The notes beneath the pieces were generated by a model. It saw only the letters and a list, made by a program, of their open reading frames with translations. It was not told where the DNA came from and searched no databases. A program made the position numbers and the translations under genes. Source: Russula earlei (Eukaryota > Basidiomycota > Agaricomycetes > Russulales > Russulaceae). Taken from it: a stretch of 64,000 nucleotides of DNA. The DNA lies in NCBI GenBank assembly GCA_025769875.1, contig JAGFNK010000034.1, positions 1 through 64,000 of the forward strand, given 5' to 3'. Below, one piece after another: positions 43,001 through 53,884 of the stretch (the first letter of the stretch is position 1; each line of letters begins with the position of its first letter).

Positions 43001-46000
43001 AACCAAATATCTCGGAAAATCGTGAAAGAGAGTCGACCGTGGAATAAGCTGGAAGATCTGCGAGTCTCCGGCCTTCCGCGCTTGCAAGATCAAATTCCCG
43101 TCAATCCACGAGAATAAAATCTTTGGATGGTCCTAATCAATACTAGAAAATGATGAACAGTAATGTTTTACCTGATATCCGGACACAGTCGATCGAGTCA
43201 TAAACTCCACTCCAGGTTTGTCAGCGGGAATCACGTTGAGAATCCTCTAGAAGTACATCAGGAAAAGGTCAGAGAAATCGGTTGTTTGACCATTCACCGA
43301 ACCGAGTACACTCGTGTATGTGCTGTGCTCCATTATCTCTTGCGGAAGCTTTCCCAATCGTCTTCCGCCGATGAGCAGTTGTCCGGACAGTAAATTGTAG
43401 TGTACTTTCTGCCCGCCCTTTGCTACACAGAAGATCCATCGAGAGTTCGGTCTAGGAAGCGCATACCAACTTGAGGGGATGCATTGATGATCACCTGGCC
43501 ACATCTGTGAGAGGGCTTGATCATATCCGCGCGAGCGCAACAATTTGGCTTCATCGCGAACTGCCGGCAAAGATTGACCAAAAACCGGCTCCAAGTCATG
43601 CAGCAGTCGGCGATGGCGACTAAGAATCCGTGCCAGATAAAAAGAGCTTTCATATGAGAGAGACGGAGGCGTATTGTCATAGACAACGACTGCGCAGTGG
43701 ATGGCGATAGAAAAGTCCTCATCACTGGAAAGATTGGTGTGGAGGTGCTCTGGGGATACATCGAAGGTCGAAAAGCAAGTCGCGGCGAGCATAAATAACC
43801 GGTGTCGGGATGTTTCGCATTCCGTAGAGTCTATTATTTCACGTATCCACTGATATGTTACCTTTCGAGCCTCCCGTAACAGCGCACATGCTTGCACGGA
43901 AATATCGAGGTCTGTTGTTGAGGCCAGAAGACGACTGATGATAAGAGCTAGGGGCTGATAAGATAAAGATGAGAACCAGAAAAAACAAATGAGGCACCAA
44001 TAGTCCGCACGGTGACCTCCTCAAGCCAATTGGCCTTTATCTTTTCAAGAAGCGCCTCCAGCTCCCGTAGGAGAGCTTTTCCGAAGCTGAAAACACTAAG
44101 ATCAACATGCCACTCGCGAACCCCATCTGACAGTGGTCCGAGTTGCCAAGCCGCTTGGGTAACCAAAGTGTGCACTTCCTCGCAACGGAGCGAGAGGGAA
44201 GGTGATGCCAGTTCCCTTGCAATGTTCAACCACTGTAAACGCGGGCAACTGCGCAAGCTGGAAAATGCAAGGAACTCATGTAAACTGATTTCCTTGGGAC
44301 AATCACCCTGAGCGGCAATTATCTCATTTGGCGTATGTTGTGTACCAGACACGAAATGATGGAGGCGATTATATGGCCCCGACGGGGGAATAGGTGGCGT
44401 GCACAGTTCCGCGACACTTGACATGGAGAGCGGCCCTACCCAAGATTGATTGATTCGGTCACACAGTTGGAACGACAATCCATTATTAACAAGAACAGAA
44501 GAATCGTCTGCGGGAATCTGAACATTTTTGTAGTGACTCTGGTCGGAAAATGACTTCGTGGTTGAGCCAATGGTCACCCGGTGGCGTGTGTCTGCCCAAG
44601 GTCGGAGGCCAGAGAACCGAGCCAAGATAATTTTTGGCCCAACGGATGAATCGGGAATTGAGGATGGAGGAATGTCGTGGAGAATCATGTAAGTTATATC
44701 ACGCCAGGTAGAAAATGCGCGAGGCGGCGACAATTCGAACACCGCCAGCTGAGCGTGTGCCATCGAGGTAGGTAGCGGCCACTCGTGAATGTGGATTTTT
44801 AGAGCATTAGCTCGGCGTTCGAGTTGACATCTCCGGCAAGTAGTGCTGTGGGTTTCGTATCCCCAACGGTTCCTGGACTGCTCATGAGGCAATTTCGAAG
44901 CCTCGCCTCGAAGTGATTTCGATTCCTCATTCAAAGCAGCTAACTCTGCAAGTTTCTCCGCCCGTTCTTGTTGGGCATGCGCGTCGATCTTGTGATAGAG
45001 GCGTTTGAGTTCCTCCGAAGTACGATAATATTTCACAGCGAAACAAGATGTACCAAAGTCGTTTGAGAACACAGAGGCAAGGGAAGCCTCGTTGTGTCTC
45101 CGACGCAGATGGTTTTCGATTTGCAAGGCACGTTTCACGGTGGATGATCGATGGAGGAGTAAGCAATGGAGGAAGTCGAAAGGAATTTCGGGAGAATATT
45201 GTTTCAGTAAAGGGCACTGCTGGATTGCCAAAGTATCCAGGGCTACCCAAAGATCCATGATGGTCAGTATCATTATGGAATTATCTTCGGAGTTGGCTCC
45301 ATAGAGGTCCTTTGCACCATCGTAGTACTGCTGGATACATGACGCGATCACATCCAGCGCATCGCCATTGCTTATAGATGCAGCGACCCAAGATACCAAA
45401 TCCCTCTGGACTAATAACTCGAAGTCCGCGATTGCGATTCGCTGGTCCTTATAAATAACCTTTGCGAGTCGGCCATACGCCAAGAGGGTGAAGTCGTCAA
45501 CGTCTTTGACGCGTAGCTCATGGGAGGGGTTAAACCGAGTATGTGAGAAACCGTGCGAGGCCGGACGAACCATTTTCATGAGGTAATCGTATGAGTTTTC
45601 GAGAGTGATATGGGTATCCGCGACGAAATCGAGCCTCTCAACCTGGAAGGTGGGACCGATCGATCCGATGGTCTGGAAGTCTGTCCATCTCTTGGAAAGA
45701 AGTCTCTCGGTCTCCTGAGCGGTGCCGTGGACGTATTTGTATACATGATGTGATACCACAGGTCCCAGCTTTGAAACGCGCCGAGCCATTTTGACTCTCA
45801 TTGAATAGAGCAACTCGCTTGGGAAATCCCGGTCAACGCAACTCCGCAGAAGGTGTGCATGAAAATAGAGCATGAAGAGCTTGTAAAAATTGGTGGTACG
45901 CAGGGAAGTTTGAAGAGAAACCCTTAAGGTAAGCCATAGTGGAGATCTTCGCCATGGTTTTAACGCGTTAAAGAATAGAACATCGTCTCCAATACGTTTT

Positions 46001-46742
46001 GTGATGCGATTTACATTTGAAGGTTGACCGTATCCCCTGAGAATGCCCACCAACAACTCTGATATGTATCTAGGGTGAACGCTTTCGCGAACCTCGTAGA
46101 CAACAGATCCTGCCTTGGTAGTGGTCGGAGTGGAATCCAAGCGATCAACATCCATTTGGACGAGGAAAGAGGAAAGCTCCCGAAGAAAGCATTGGTCAAT
46201 AAAAACATCCACAGGGACCTGGATCGCAAGTCCTGGGTATGAGCACAGGAGTTTTCCCTCAGTCGTCATTATGGCGGTATTCTGTGGTGAGACCTCGAAC
46301 ACCTCGAATTGAACGAAGTCGGCGGTGGCAAGCCTGCGCACAATAAGAGCAGCGTTCTGGGCCCGGACATGCAGGGAAAATACGTCTGGCAAAAATGTTC
46401 GAATCAAAGACGGAACGAAGTTCAAGCCATTTGGACATTACCTCCAAGGTCCATGTTTGACAATGCTTGCTGGAGGTCAACCTCCTCAAACCGAACTGTT
46501 GCTGCGCGACGGGCCAACTCGATCATTTTAATCATATGTGTCCACAAAGGGCGTTCTGAAAGGGGAAGGATGTCGAAGAACTTTTGAGCGGCTTCTGTGA
46601 GGTTATTGCATAGCGCCACATTCGTTTCCCTCTCGATCCGTTCACCAGGATCTTTCTGGGGAAGTTTGGGGGGCATGAAGACGTGCTCGATAACCGAGCG
46701 CAACGTATCAGAATCGGAATAATCGGGGTCAGGGGAAGACAT
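37090..46742 (-). CDS. Giant DUF3638/DUF3645 protein with SecA/SF2-like ATPase motifs
   Basis: The gene spans about 9.65 kb on the minus strand, with about ten small introns and roughly 3,000 aa. The ATG at 46742 begins MSSPDPDYSDSD; the stop is at 37090-37092. The N-terminal 2,000 residues have no domain I recognise, apart from a short Cys/His pair (THSTTCRRCQ) near 44840. The DUF3638 part holds SLQLNMGEGKSSVIVPL (Walker A-like), LVRVVTLKPLSNQMFQ, VLVVQPEHILS and RDVLDESDEIL. The DUF3645 part holds RERRWRVDYGLD and CLSYYYGGLTKDQV. It is followed by YLDDAHTRGTDLKLP and KDRLVQ|ACMRMRQLGKGHS. Order and spacing resemble SF2/SecA motors. Some databases label such proteins ubiquitin hydrolase-like; I see no supporting triad. 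Four +1 frame breaks occur at 39.5-40.9 kb (see findings). Confidence 0.85.
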
Positions 46743-47314
46743 GACTGTCGAAGACGAGACTGCGAGTGCAAAGGGTAGAGGGTTCAAGCTGCGACCACGC
46801 CCCTAACTCCCACGAAGACTATCTGGTTGTGGCGTGACTGTCTGGTTATGGTGAGCTGACAAACGCAGACCTGGAACCCGTCGCCTGAGTGCCCAAGTCT
46901 GAGGTATTTCGTATCTAGGTGTTCATAAACCTATGACTGTGCAGACAGCCTTTGCTTGCTCACCGGAACGCGAAGTATTGGTGTTCGTCGTGAGGTCCAT
47001 GCTGGCCTGGCAACTATACCAAAAAAGGCCATCCAGGAGATCTGTTTGGATGCGCGGCGCTGATAGCAGGTAAGTTATGGACATCGTAAGGACGGTTGTT
47101 GGACTTGGTCAAAGTCCAATTCGACTTGTCCATAATGTCGAGCCTTGCTTTGTCATGCTTGCTCAACCCCGGATGAGCTCCAACAACCAAACAAATGGCC
47201 CAAATTGGATCTCAAGGATCAAAATATTAAAATTAAATCAACTAACATGGCATGGCTGGGGCCGCCATATCCATCCAAGTCACATAAGCAACATATACCT
47301 ACAACGATTATTCC
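46743..47314. other. Intergenic between two minus-strand genes
   Basis: This is presumed promoter of the giant gene and 3' UTR of the next one. No supportable ORF. Confidence 0.5.
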
Positions 47315-50310
47315 TCAGAAATCATCATCCCACTCGGACGAGGCCACGCTCTCGAGCTCCACCAACCACACCGCAGCAAGCCACGCCAGCATAACCTCGA
47401 CGCGCGGACCGTGAAGCGGTATATTGATCGGCGGCGGCTTGGCCTTCCCTTTCTTCCCCGTGCCATCGCTGTACGTGGAAGAAGACGAGGACACGGACGA
47501 GGATGAGGACGAGAGCTTCCGCTTCTCCATAGCGCCCGAATCGGCTCGCGTGCGTTTCCGCTCTGCGACCGGCGCGAGGATGATGCGCGCACAATCGAGC
47601 GCCTCAGCGAGATCGATACTATGGTGCAACGCGGAGACAGGCGAGGGCGTCGCGCGGCGCGATGACGTAGGCGGCATCAGCGCCAGAGTAGACGTGGATG
47701 CGGAGTCTGAAACAGAGAACGACGGCGATGGCGAGTGTGGATCTAACAAAGCTCCATGATCGGGGAAAACGGATGGTTCGACAGGAGCAGGAACGGGGGT
47801 TGGAAGGGGAATGCGCGGGTGAGAAGGAGGTGGAGGGGGGGACTCAATGGCGAGCTTTCCGTTTTGCGCAAGACCATGGCCCATTCTCGTTCTCGCACGC
47901 GAATGTGGCTGCACGCCGACTCGCCAGCCACCCGCAAGGCGTTCGAGCGTCTCAACAAACTCCACCTGGGCCATCGAGCGTGGGGGTAGAAAGACCGGAT
48001 AGCCCTCAAGTCCGTCAACGACAGTAGCGGCGCGTACGAACGCACGAAGTAGTGCGGCAAAGTCTCCAAGCATGAGCAGGCAGAGTAGAATAGAGAAGTG
48101 CGACTCAACCAGCAATGGATGATACGTGGTGAACAGTACTGCTGCATTCGGGGGCGGTGCAGGCGGCGGTTTACCGGGGGCACCTGGACGCAGCGCTTCG
48201 GAGAGCAGGAAAGCATACGCGGCACGTTCCACAAGTTCGTCACCATCAGCGACGACATCACCATCATTGTCAGGCGGACGCGGCGAGTGCGTCGGTGTTT
48301 CCAGTGCATCAAAGTGGGCGAGGAAGCGCTCATGGTCACGGATGCTCTTCTTCAGAAGTCCCCCAATTTGGTCGCGAAATCCATCGTCAGCCAGAACTCC
48401 GCGGTAAGCTTGAAGCTTCGGCCCGTCAGTCCTACCGAGTGGTCCCTCCGGGTTGCCTATCTCGACGCCGCCATAGCGTCCGTTCTGGATGTAACAGAGG
48501 CGGAGCTCCGCCGCCCCCTCGCCTGAGATTCTCTTGCGAATCCCCTCAAGTTTCAAAATCCTCTCCTCCACCAAGAAGATTGCGTTTTGAAGATAAGCAG
48601 CGGCACGGAGGAAGAGCAGCTGCGGCTCCAGGGGCTCTGGAGCGTCAGGAAGAGTGGATGGGTGGACTGGGGGCGTCTCGGCCTCAGAGGTATCGCCACC
48701 TCCATCCGCGTCACTAGTTCCATTGGCAGGTGCTTGCCCGTTAGACCTCTTCTTGCCATCTTTTTTCCTCTTGTCACCTTTTCCTCTACTGCTTTGTGGG
48801 GTGTGGCTGCCATTGTGATGAAAGGAGCGGGCTTTGCGTACGGCCCGTGCCTCCTTAAGCGCATGCGTGAAATCCTTTATGGCGGCGGGATACTCGTCCC
48901 GGAAAGTGCGGACGATGCCTCGTGTACGAAACAGCTCGAGGCGTTGAGGATAAGCCTTGATGAGTTCATCGAGAACGCAAGTCGTAGTGGATTCGGCGAG
49001 TTGCCTGTCCTCTCCTGGTGAGTGGAACCCACGCAGAGAATGGAGAAGACGAACCGAGAGGGTATCTTTTCATGGAAAAAGTGGACATACTTGGCGTCTG
49101 CGTCATTTGGGTCTTTATCAAGTCTTTTAGACACGCAGAAATAAAGCCTCAGAGAAAGGGATGACCCACCGACTTTGAGTACACGCTCTGCAATATCTTC
49201 AAACATGCTGCCACCTTGCATGACCATAACACTGGAAGCAATCTCGTCTGCCCTATAGGCTGCAGCAAGCTTCTGCACAGCGAGCGCACGCAACCGGTGG
49301 ATTCGCATTGCAGACATCGCAACGTTCCTTCCCCCGCCCGTATCCCCTAGAGGGTTCATCCCGAGTGACTGGGCAAGTGCCCAAGGGCTACTGTGCATGC
49401 TGGGGCTGGGGCCGCCTCTTATTGACCCCAACGCAGCTGCAGACATTCCTGATGAAGCGCGGACGGCAAGTTCAGAGGCCTCGTCTATGAGGCGGCGGAT
49501 AGAGGTGATGGAGCGGAAGACGCCTGGGTCGATTGGCGGCGGTATCGGTTTGCCGCGTGGGGGAGCAAGCAGTGACGGATAGGACGGCAAGACGAGGGAG
49601 AGACGAGGAGAATCTGGCGGGGAATATTCTCCGATATTCGCATAGCCATGATCACGCATGAGAGAGAAGAGGTGCTGTTGCTGGGGGGGTGGCTTTGGTA
49701 TTGGGCGGGGTTCGGGCTGGAACGTTGCAGGGTCGAGATTAAGGACGAGGAGAGACTCAAGGAGCTCTATCGGAAGCTGAAGCCATGGGCCCTATTCTCT
49801 CATGATGCAGGAGGACAAGAAGTTCAAGCGGGGAAGACATACGTGGTACGAGCTGATATACCGCCAATGTTTGTTACGGCTGATACGCAATACGAGGGGA
49901 CTAGGTTGGTCATCTTCTGTGAGAGGTTTAACGTCTGAATCTCCCTTGGATTTGGATGACTTCTTGGACTTTTTCTTTTTCTTCTTTTTCGGTGCGGTGG
50001 TGGACCCTTCAACTAGCGCAAAGGCGGTATCAAGTGGTGGCGACGAGTGAGTCGCGCTGGTCATACATAAGTTCGTTGAAGGGGCCTGTCCACCAGTTCT
50101 ACCGATGTCCGCGATGTCTGTAGAGGTATGTTTGATAGCGATTGCGGCCATAATCGTGTGCGTGGATGGTGGCCACTGGGCGGAGGCGATGTCACATACG
50201 TTTGAACACTTGGCCGGATCTTCCGGCGGCTCGAATTGAACTTCCGTTTCGGCACGACCACCACTCCTGTTTGCCGTCGCTCCCTCATCTCTATTGAATT
50301 GAAGCTTCAT
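47315..50310 (-). CDS. Conserved fungal protein with helical/TPR-like repeats, unknown function
   Basis: This multi-exon gene encodes roughly 900 aa. It starts at ATG 50310 (MKLQFNRDEGATANR). A Lys-rich tract (KKKKKKKSKKSSKSK) leads to KHWRYISSYH, which joins across a GTATGT intron (49792-49842) to GPWLQLPIELLESLLVLNLD. Then come ANIGEYSPPDSPRLS, TSIRRLIDEASELAVRASSG, AMRIHRLRALAVQKLA and SSVMVMQGGSMFEDIAERVL. Next are DPNDADAK|QLAESTTT, and LELFRTRGIVRTFRDEYPAAIKDFTHALKEARA, which reads like a TPR unit. QLLFLRAAAYLQNAIFLVEE is a second one. The C-terminal third has a Pro-rich loop and a Ser-rich stretch, ending in ASSEWDDDF. The best guess is a scaffold protein; I do not recognise the family. 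Confidence 0.7.
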
Positions 50311-51630
50311 TGGACACCGCGTCTATCACGCCTATGTATGACTGTGCGAACTTTCGGTGTGATTCTCCGAGATGTTCCCAGACAATTTTGCCTTCTTCAC
50401 AATCGAAGTTGGCTTGCTTGTTCCCCAATAGCCATTCTCTTTTCATGTCTTATAGGTGACGGCCATCAGGCCTGCAGAGGCGTTGCTGCGGAAAAAACAA
50501 TCTTAATCCTGGTGTGGTGTTATCTAAGGTACACGCCCCTACGGTGGAGAGTTCATTCCAGTGAACCAGAGTTCGGTTCGGCCGCCCAACGTTGCCCCTG
50601 TCAATCACCTTGCTTCATTGCTGATTTCCTGACAGTCGAGGCTACCAGACATGGTATCTGTCTATCTCAAGAGGCCACGAGTCAACAAGCAAACAAGCTA
50701 GAACCCATATCATCATGCCTTAATGATTCCATAACTGCATCCCTTCCTGGACGCCGCAGGGGGCATACAGTCGCTGCCTATTCTATCATCCTCTCACGCC
50801 GGCGCCACGAACCTCCATACAATTCATTGTATACCGTGTAGGAATTCTCGGTGAGCCCAGGGTCCCAACAAGAAAAATTACTGTGCCTCGGCTTCTAAAC
50901 CCTTGTTGGATAACTTGACGCCCTCTCTTCCCTTCGTTATGATCAGTAGAATCAGTAAGCACAGGAGAGCCCACCAATGGCCTCCACCCAACGTAATTGA
51001 TCATTCAGGCATCGTGTCAGTCACCAGTCAATCTATCAAGGTACGTTGTATGACCATTTCCGATCCTTATGAGACATTCTCCCCCTTGAAGTCCTTCTTC
51101 CAGTTCTGACCTGTTTCGTCACCGTCTCAGCGCCTCCAGCCTCCAGCCTTTCCCAAAACAGGGCCATGGCGCGTTCCTGGCGCGTATGCGTCGGAGCGCC
51201 TTCCCCTTGTCTGTTCGGGCCTTAATCCCACTTTGGATATCTTCCCGGGGGTTCCTTCATTTACGTTCCCCGTGTACTCATTCAACCCTCCGGTTCCGTG
51301 TAATGACCGCCGTTCCCTGTGGCCACGGGGAAGCCACTGGAATGCAGTGTTGTCCAACTGCCTAGGCATGTCAGGTGTCAACTTTGTGCGACCCGGTCTC
51401 GGCGGCTCCGCATGTGCACCGACCAACCGCAAAAATATATATGGCCCTGGACCTGGTCATTTTAGCTATGGAAAAGCGCGAGCAGTGTGTTATGGCCCCA
51501 TAAATCTTGTCATGCACACATAAAAACCCCCTGCCAAACCTTTACATTTCTACTCTTGACCCAATATCGTTGCTTTATTTGTTCGTCTATAAAGGAAGCA
51601 AGCCATTGCTTGATCCACCGAGGTGCAATT
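50311..51630. other. Intergenic between divergent genes, no gene seen
   Basis: This 1.3-kb spacer holds only scattered short ORFs. It must carry the promoters of the minus-strand gene and of thioredoxin. Confidence 0.5.
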
Positions 51631-52188
51631 ATGGCCGTGGTCCAACTCACCTCCCTTCCACAGTTCAACAACGTCGTAAGCTTTATAATTTTCACCGTCT
51701 TCATAGCGGAACAACTTAGTCTTATCTCTGCGGCACAGATTAATAGGGATCGCGTAGCCATCATCTACTTCTGGGCGTACTGGTGTGGCCCCTGTCGCGG
51801 CATGACGACGATCTTCAACGGCGTTGCGGATTCTGGCTCGCTCGCAGGCGTCGACTTTTACAGAGTGGATATCGACCAAGCGAATGAAATCGTCCAGCAT
51901 GTCGGTGGACAAACAGTACGATTTCTTTGTCTTACTGCGCGCGCCTTGCGCGCACCCACATCATATTTCTAACGTGTGAATGTTTGGTATCGCAGATTCC
52001 TGGCTTTTATGTGTACCAGTTCGGCCAGAAACTTGGCGAGCTTATCGGAGCATACCCTGCAGAGTTACAAGTGCGTACAGAAAAGTTCCTGTAGGGAGGG
52101 GTATTCTGACGATGGCACACATGCATATCAAGAACTTGTTCGCTACGGCGTCAAGAGCGGCGCAGCCACACACTTAGCCGTCAAGTAG
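51631..52188 (+). CDS. Thioredoxin
   Basis: Four exons (51631-51675, 51739-51915, 51996-52074, 52133-52188) give 118 aa in correct phase. The active site WCGPC lies in VAIIYFWAYWCGPCRGM, where most thioredoxins have a Phe-rich strand. The cis-proline follows in GGQTIPGFYVYQFG, and the C-terminal helix is VRYGVKSGAATHL. There is no signal or transit peptide, so it is probably cytosolic. It reduces protein disulfides with thioredoxin reductase. The last donor was set at GTACAG (52075) because the nearer GTGCGT breaks the frame. Confidence 0.88.
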
Positions 52189-53469
52189 ACATGGACGTCC
52201 TTAAATTAGATACATAGATGTGATCGCACAATTTTCCTCGATTTTATGTGTAACCTTTCTATCGCCACTCCGAGTTGCATGGAGAGGGGCGGGCAGCGTA
52301 ATCCACAATACGGGAGTCGTTAGTCCTTTCTCATTGACATCTGATTCAATCACGTCTTGTACTATGTCGGGCGATTCACTTCTGTCTGCAATCTAAGGCA
52401 TTCCGCAATGTTTGAAATCTTTCGGCAAGTTGGTGAAAGGGTCGAACTGGGAGGCCGGTAGCATTATGAGTACATTTTCACACGGGCATCACTTCAAATA
52501 CCCTCGCCTGTCGACACAAACTTGCGTGAGAGAAAGAAAACAGATACTCTATGCAAAGAATCGGTTCAGGTTACTGCGCTGCAAGTTCAAGTTCGAGGTT
52601 GTTGGAAGCATCATTAGTTTCAGAATCCCATTCGATGGCGGACGAACAATCTTTGGTGGCTTGGAACACGCTCATGGGGGTGCAGAGGATAGAAGACATT
52701 AGACCAATTGCAGCCTCAGGGACAGACTGGTCATGAGCCAAAGAGAGGGGTAGGACTTTCAAAGTTTGACTTCGCCGTCGGTGTCGCGTGTCTGTCTGGG
52801 TCATTGCTCAAATTCTTTAAATGCAGCGATGATCACTGATATTGCCTGCGAAGAAACTGCGGAATGGCGCTTGGTCCCTGTCATCGATCAACCACCTAGA
52901 TTCCATTTCTTGTGAGCGCGCGCTTCGCTACCTTGTGTCTCCGGGGTGACCATCCCTTACAGCGGACACCTGGGAATATCGGCCATATAATTCATCTAGA
53001 CCAGCACTGTGGATTCGAACGCGCTGGATATCTGCCAAACACGACGTGCTTCGATTCATAAACGAACAGGAAACGGCACCTGGGCCGCAATAAGCCCAGT
53101 CACCCAAGGGGCACGCTTGCATGTCTAAAGGGAATTTCATGAACGGGTCTGTGTCAGGTTGGGTGGATGGCGAAGGAGATCTGGTAGAAAGGCGGGCGTC
53201 GCAAGAAAGCATACGCCAGTCGGCATATCGCTGAGGAGTTAAAAAAAGACGACATTCATCGTTGGCCCACAGTCTCTAGCAGTCGATATCCTTGAACGCC
53301 GTGTCCTTGAGAATGGAAAATAGGGGGGCGAAAGCACGGACGAATGCCCAGGGTCCATTTCAACTCTATCAGCGACGACAACCCTATCTACTGTCCATAT
53401 CTGTAAGCTGAGCAATCGTTCTCTGGAAAGCTCACGCACCTGTCTGGGATGACTAGAACCCAATGTCCT
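52189..53469. other. Stretch with doubtful minus-strand ORFs
   Basis: The ORF 52928-53212 (minus; for example DMQACPLGDWAYCGPG and DIQRVRIHSAGLDELYGRYS) looks somewhat protein-like, and others lie at 52571-52804 and 53239-53463. No conserved motif or convincing splice joins them. It may be a decayed or fast-evolving gene. Confidence 0.25.
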
Positions 53470-53811
53470 TCAACGTTCCGTACCCCTGTCCAGCTCCTCA
53501 GGCTGGGGCGCGGCTTCACCATCTAGCACATCTACAGTATGAGACCTCCCGTCGCGTTGTAGTGTGGAAAGAAGGTGATCCAATTGACCCAGAACTGCAT
53601 CTATTCTGTCTTCAACATTTTGGCCGATAGTGTGGGCGCGCTCGAGTTGCCGTAGTAAAGTTCCCACGTCCTGATCTGCGACATCATCAGGAACGTCATG
53701 CCCTAGCAGTTGGAAGATTTGTCCGATGTCGCTAGAGAGAGATGATGAAGGCTCTAAGGCGTCGGTAGTAGACGAAAGGGAGGTCGTGTTGTCCGTATTG
53801 GAGCCAGTCAT
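53470..53811 (-). CDS. Small acidic protein, probably coiled coil
   Basis: The single-exon ORF of 113 aa begins at ATG 53811 (MTGSNTDNTTSLSST). The N-terminus is Ser/Thr-rich. Residues of about 25-85 are predicted helical, with heptad-like hydrophobic spacing: DIGQIFQLLGHDV, LLRQLERAHTIGQNVEDRIDAVLGQLDHLLSTL. The tail is acidic. Size and helix content resemble small adaptor subunits (BLOC-1 or kinetochore type), but no family is recognised. It is divergent from the THO gene, with 73 bp between start codons. Confidence 0.55.
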   Translation of the reverse strand: MTGSNTDNTTSLSSTTDALEPSSSLSSDIGQIFQLLGHDVPDDVADQDVGTLLRQLERAHTIGQNVEDRIDAVLGQLDHLLSTLQRDGRSHTVDVLDGEAAPQPEELDRGTER

Positions 53812-53884
53812 TGAATAACAAAACGAAGTTTCACGACATCTGAAACCGACCGCGACTTGAACTTCATCCTCCGCTCTTTCGGTC
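53812..53884. promoter_or_regulatory. 73-bp spacer between divergent start codons
   Basis: The start codons at 53811 (minus) and 53885 (plus) are separated by only 73 bp. Leaders must overlap or be very short, so the two genes probably share one bidirectional promoter. Confidence 0.5.

Noticed and set aside
48620..48700. Suspected frame break in the TPR-like gene
   Set aside because: On careful re-reading the frame runs through (TPPVHPSTLPDAPEPLEPQLLFLR); the apparent shift came from mixing two frames.
52990..53030. Possible minus-strand tRNA B-box (GTTCGAATCC)
   Set aside because: The bases around it do not pair as a T-arm and there is no cloverleaf.
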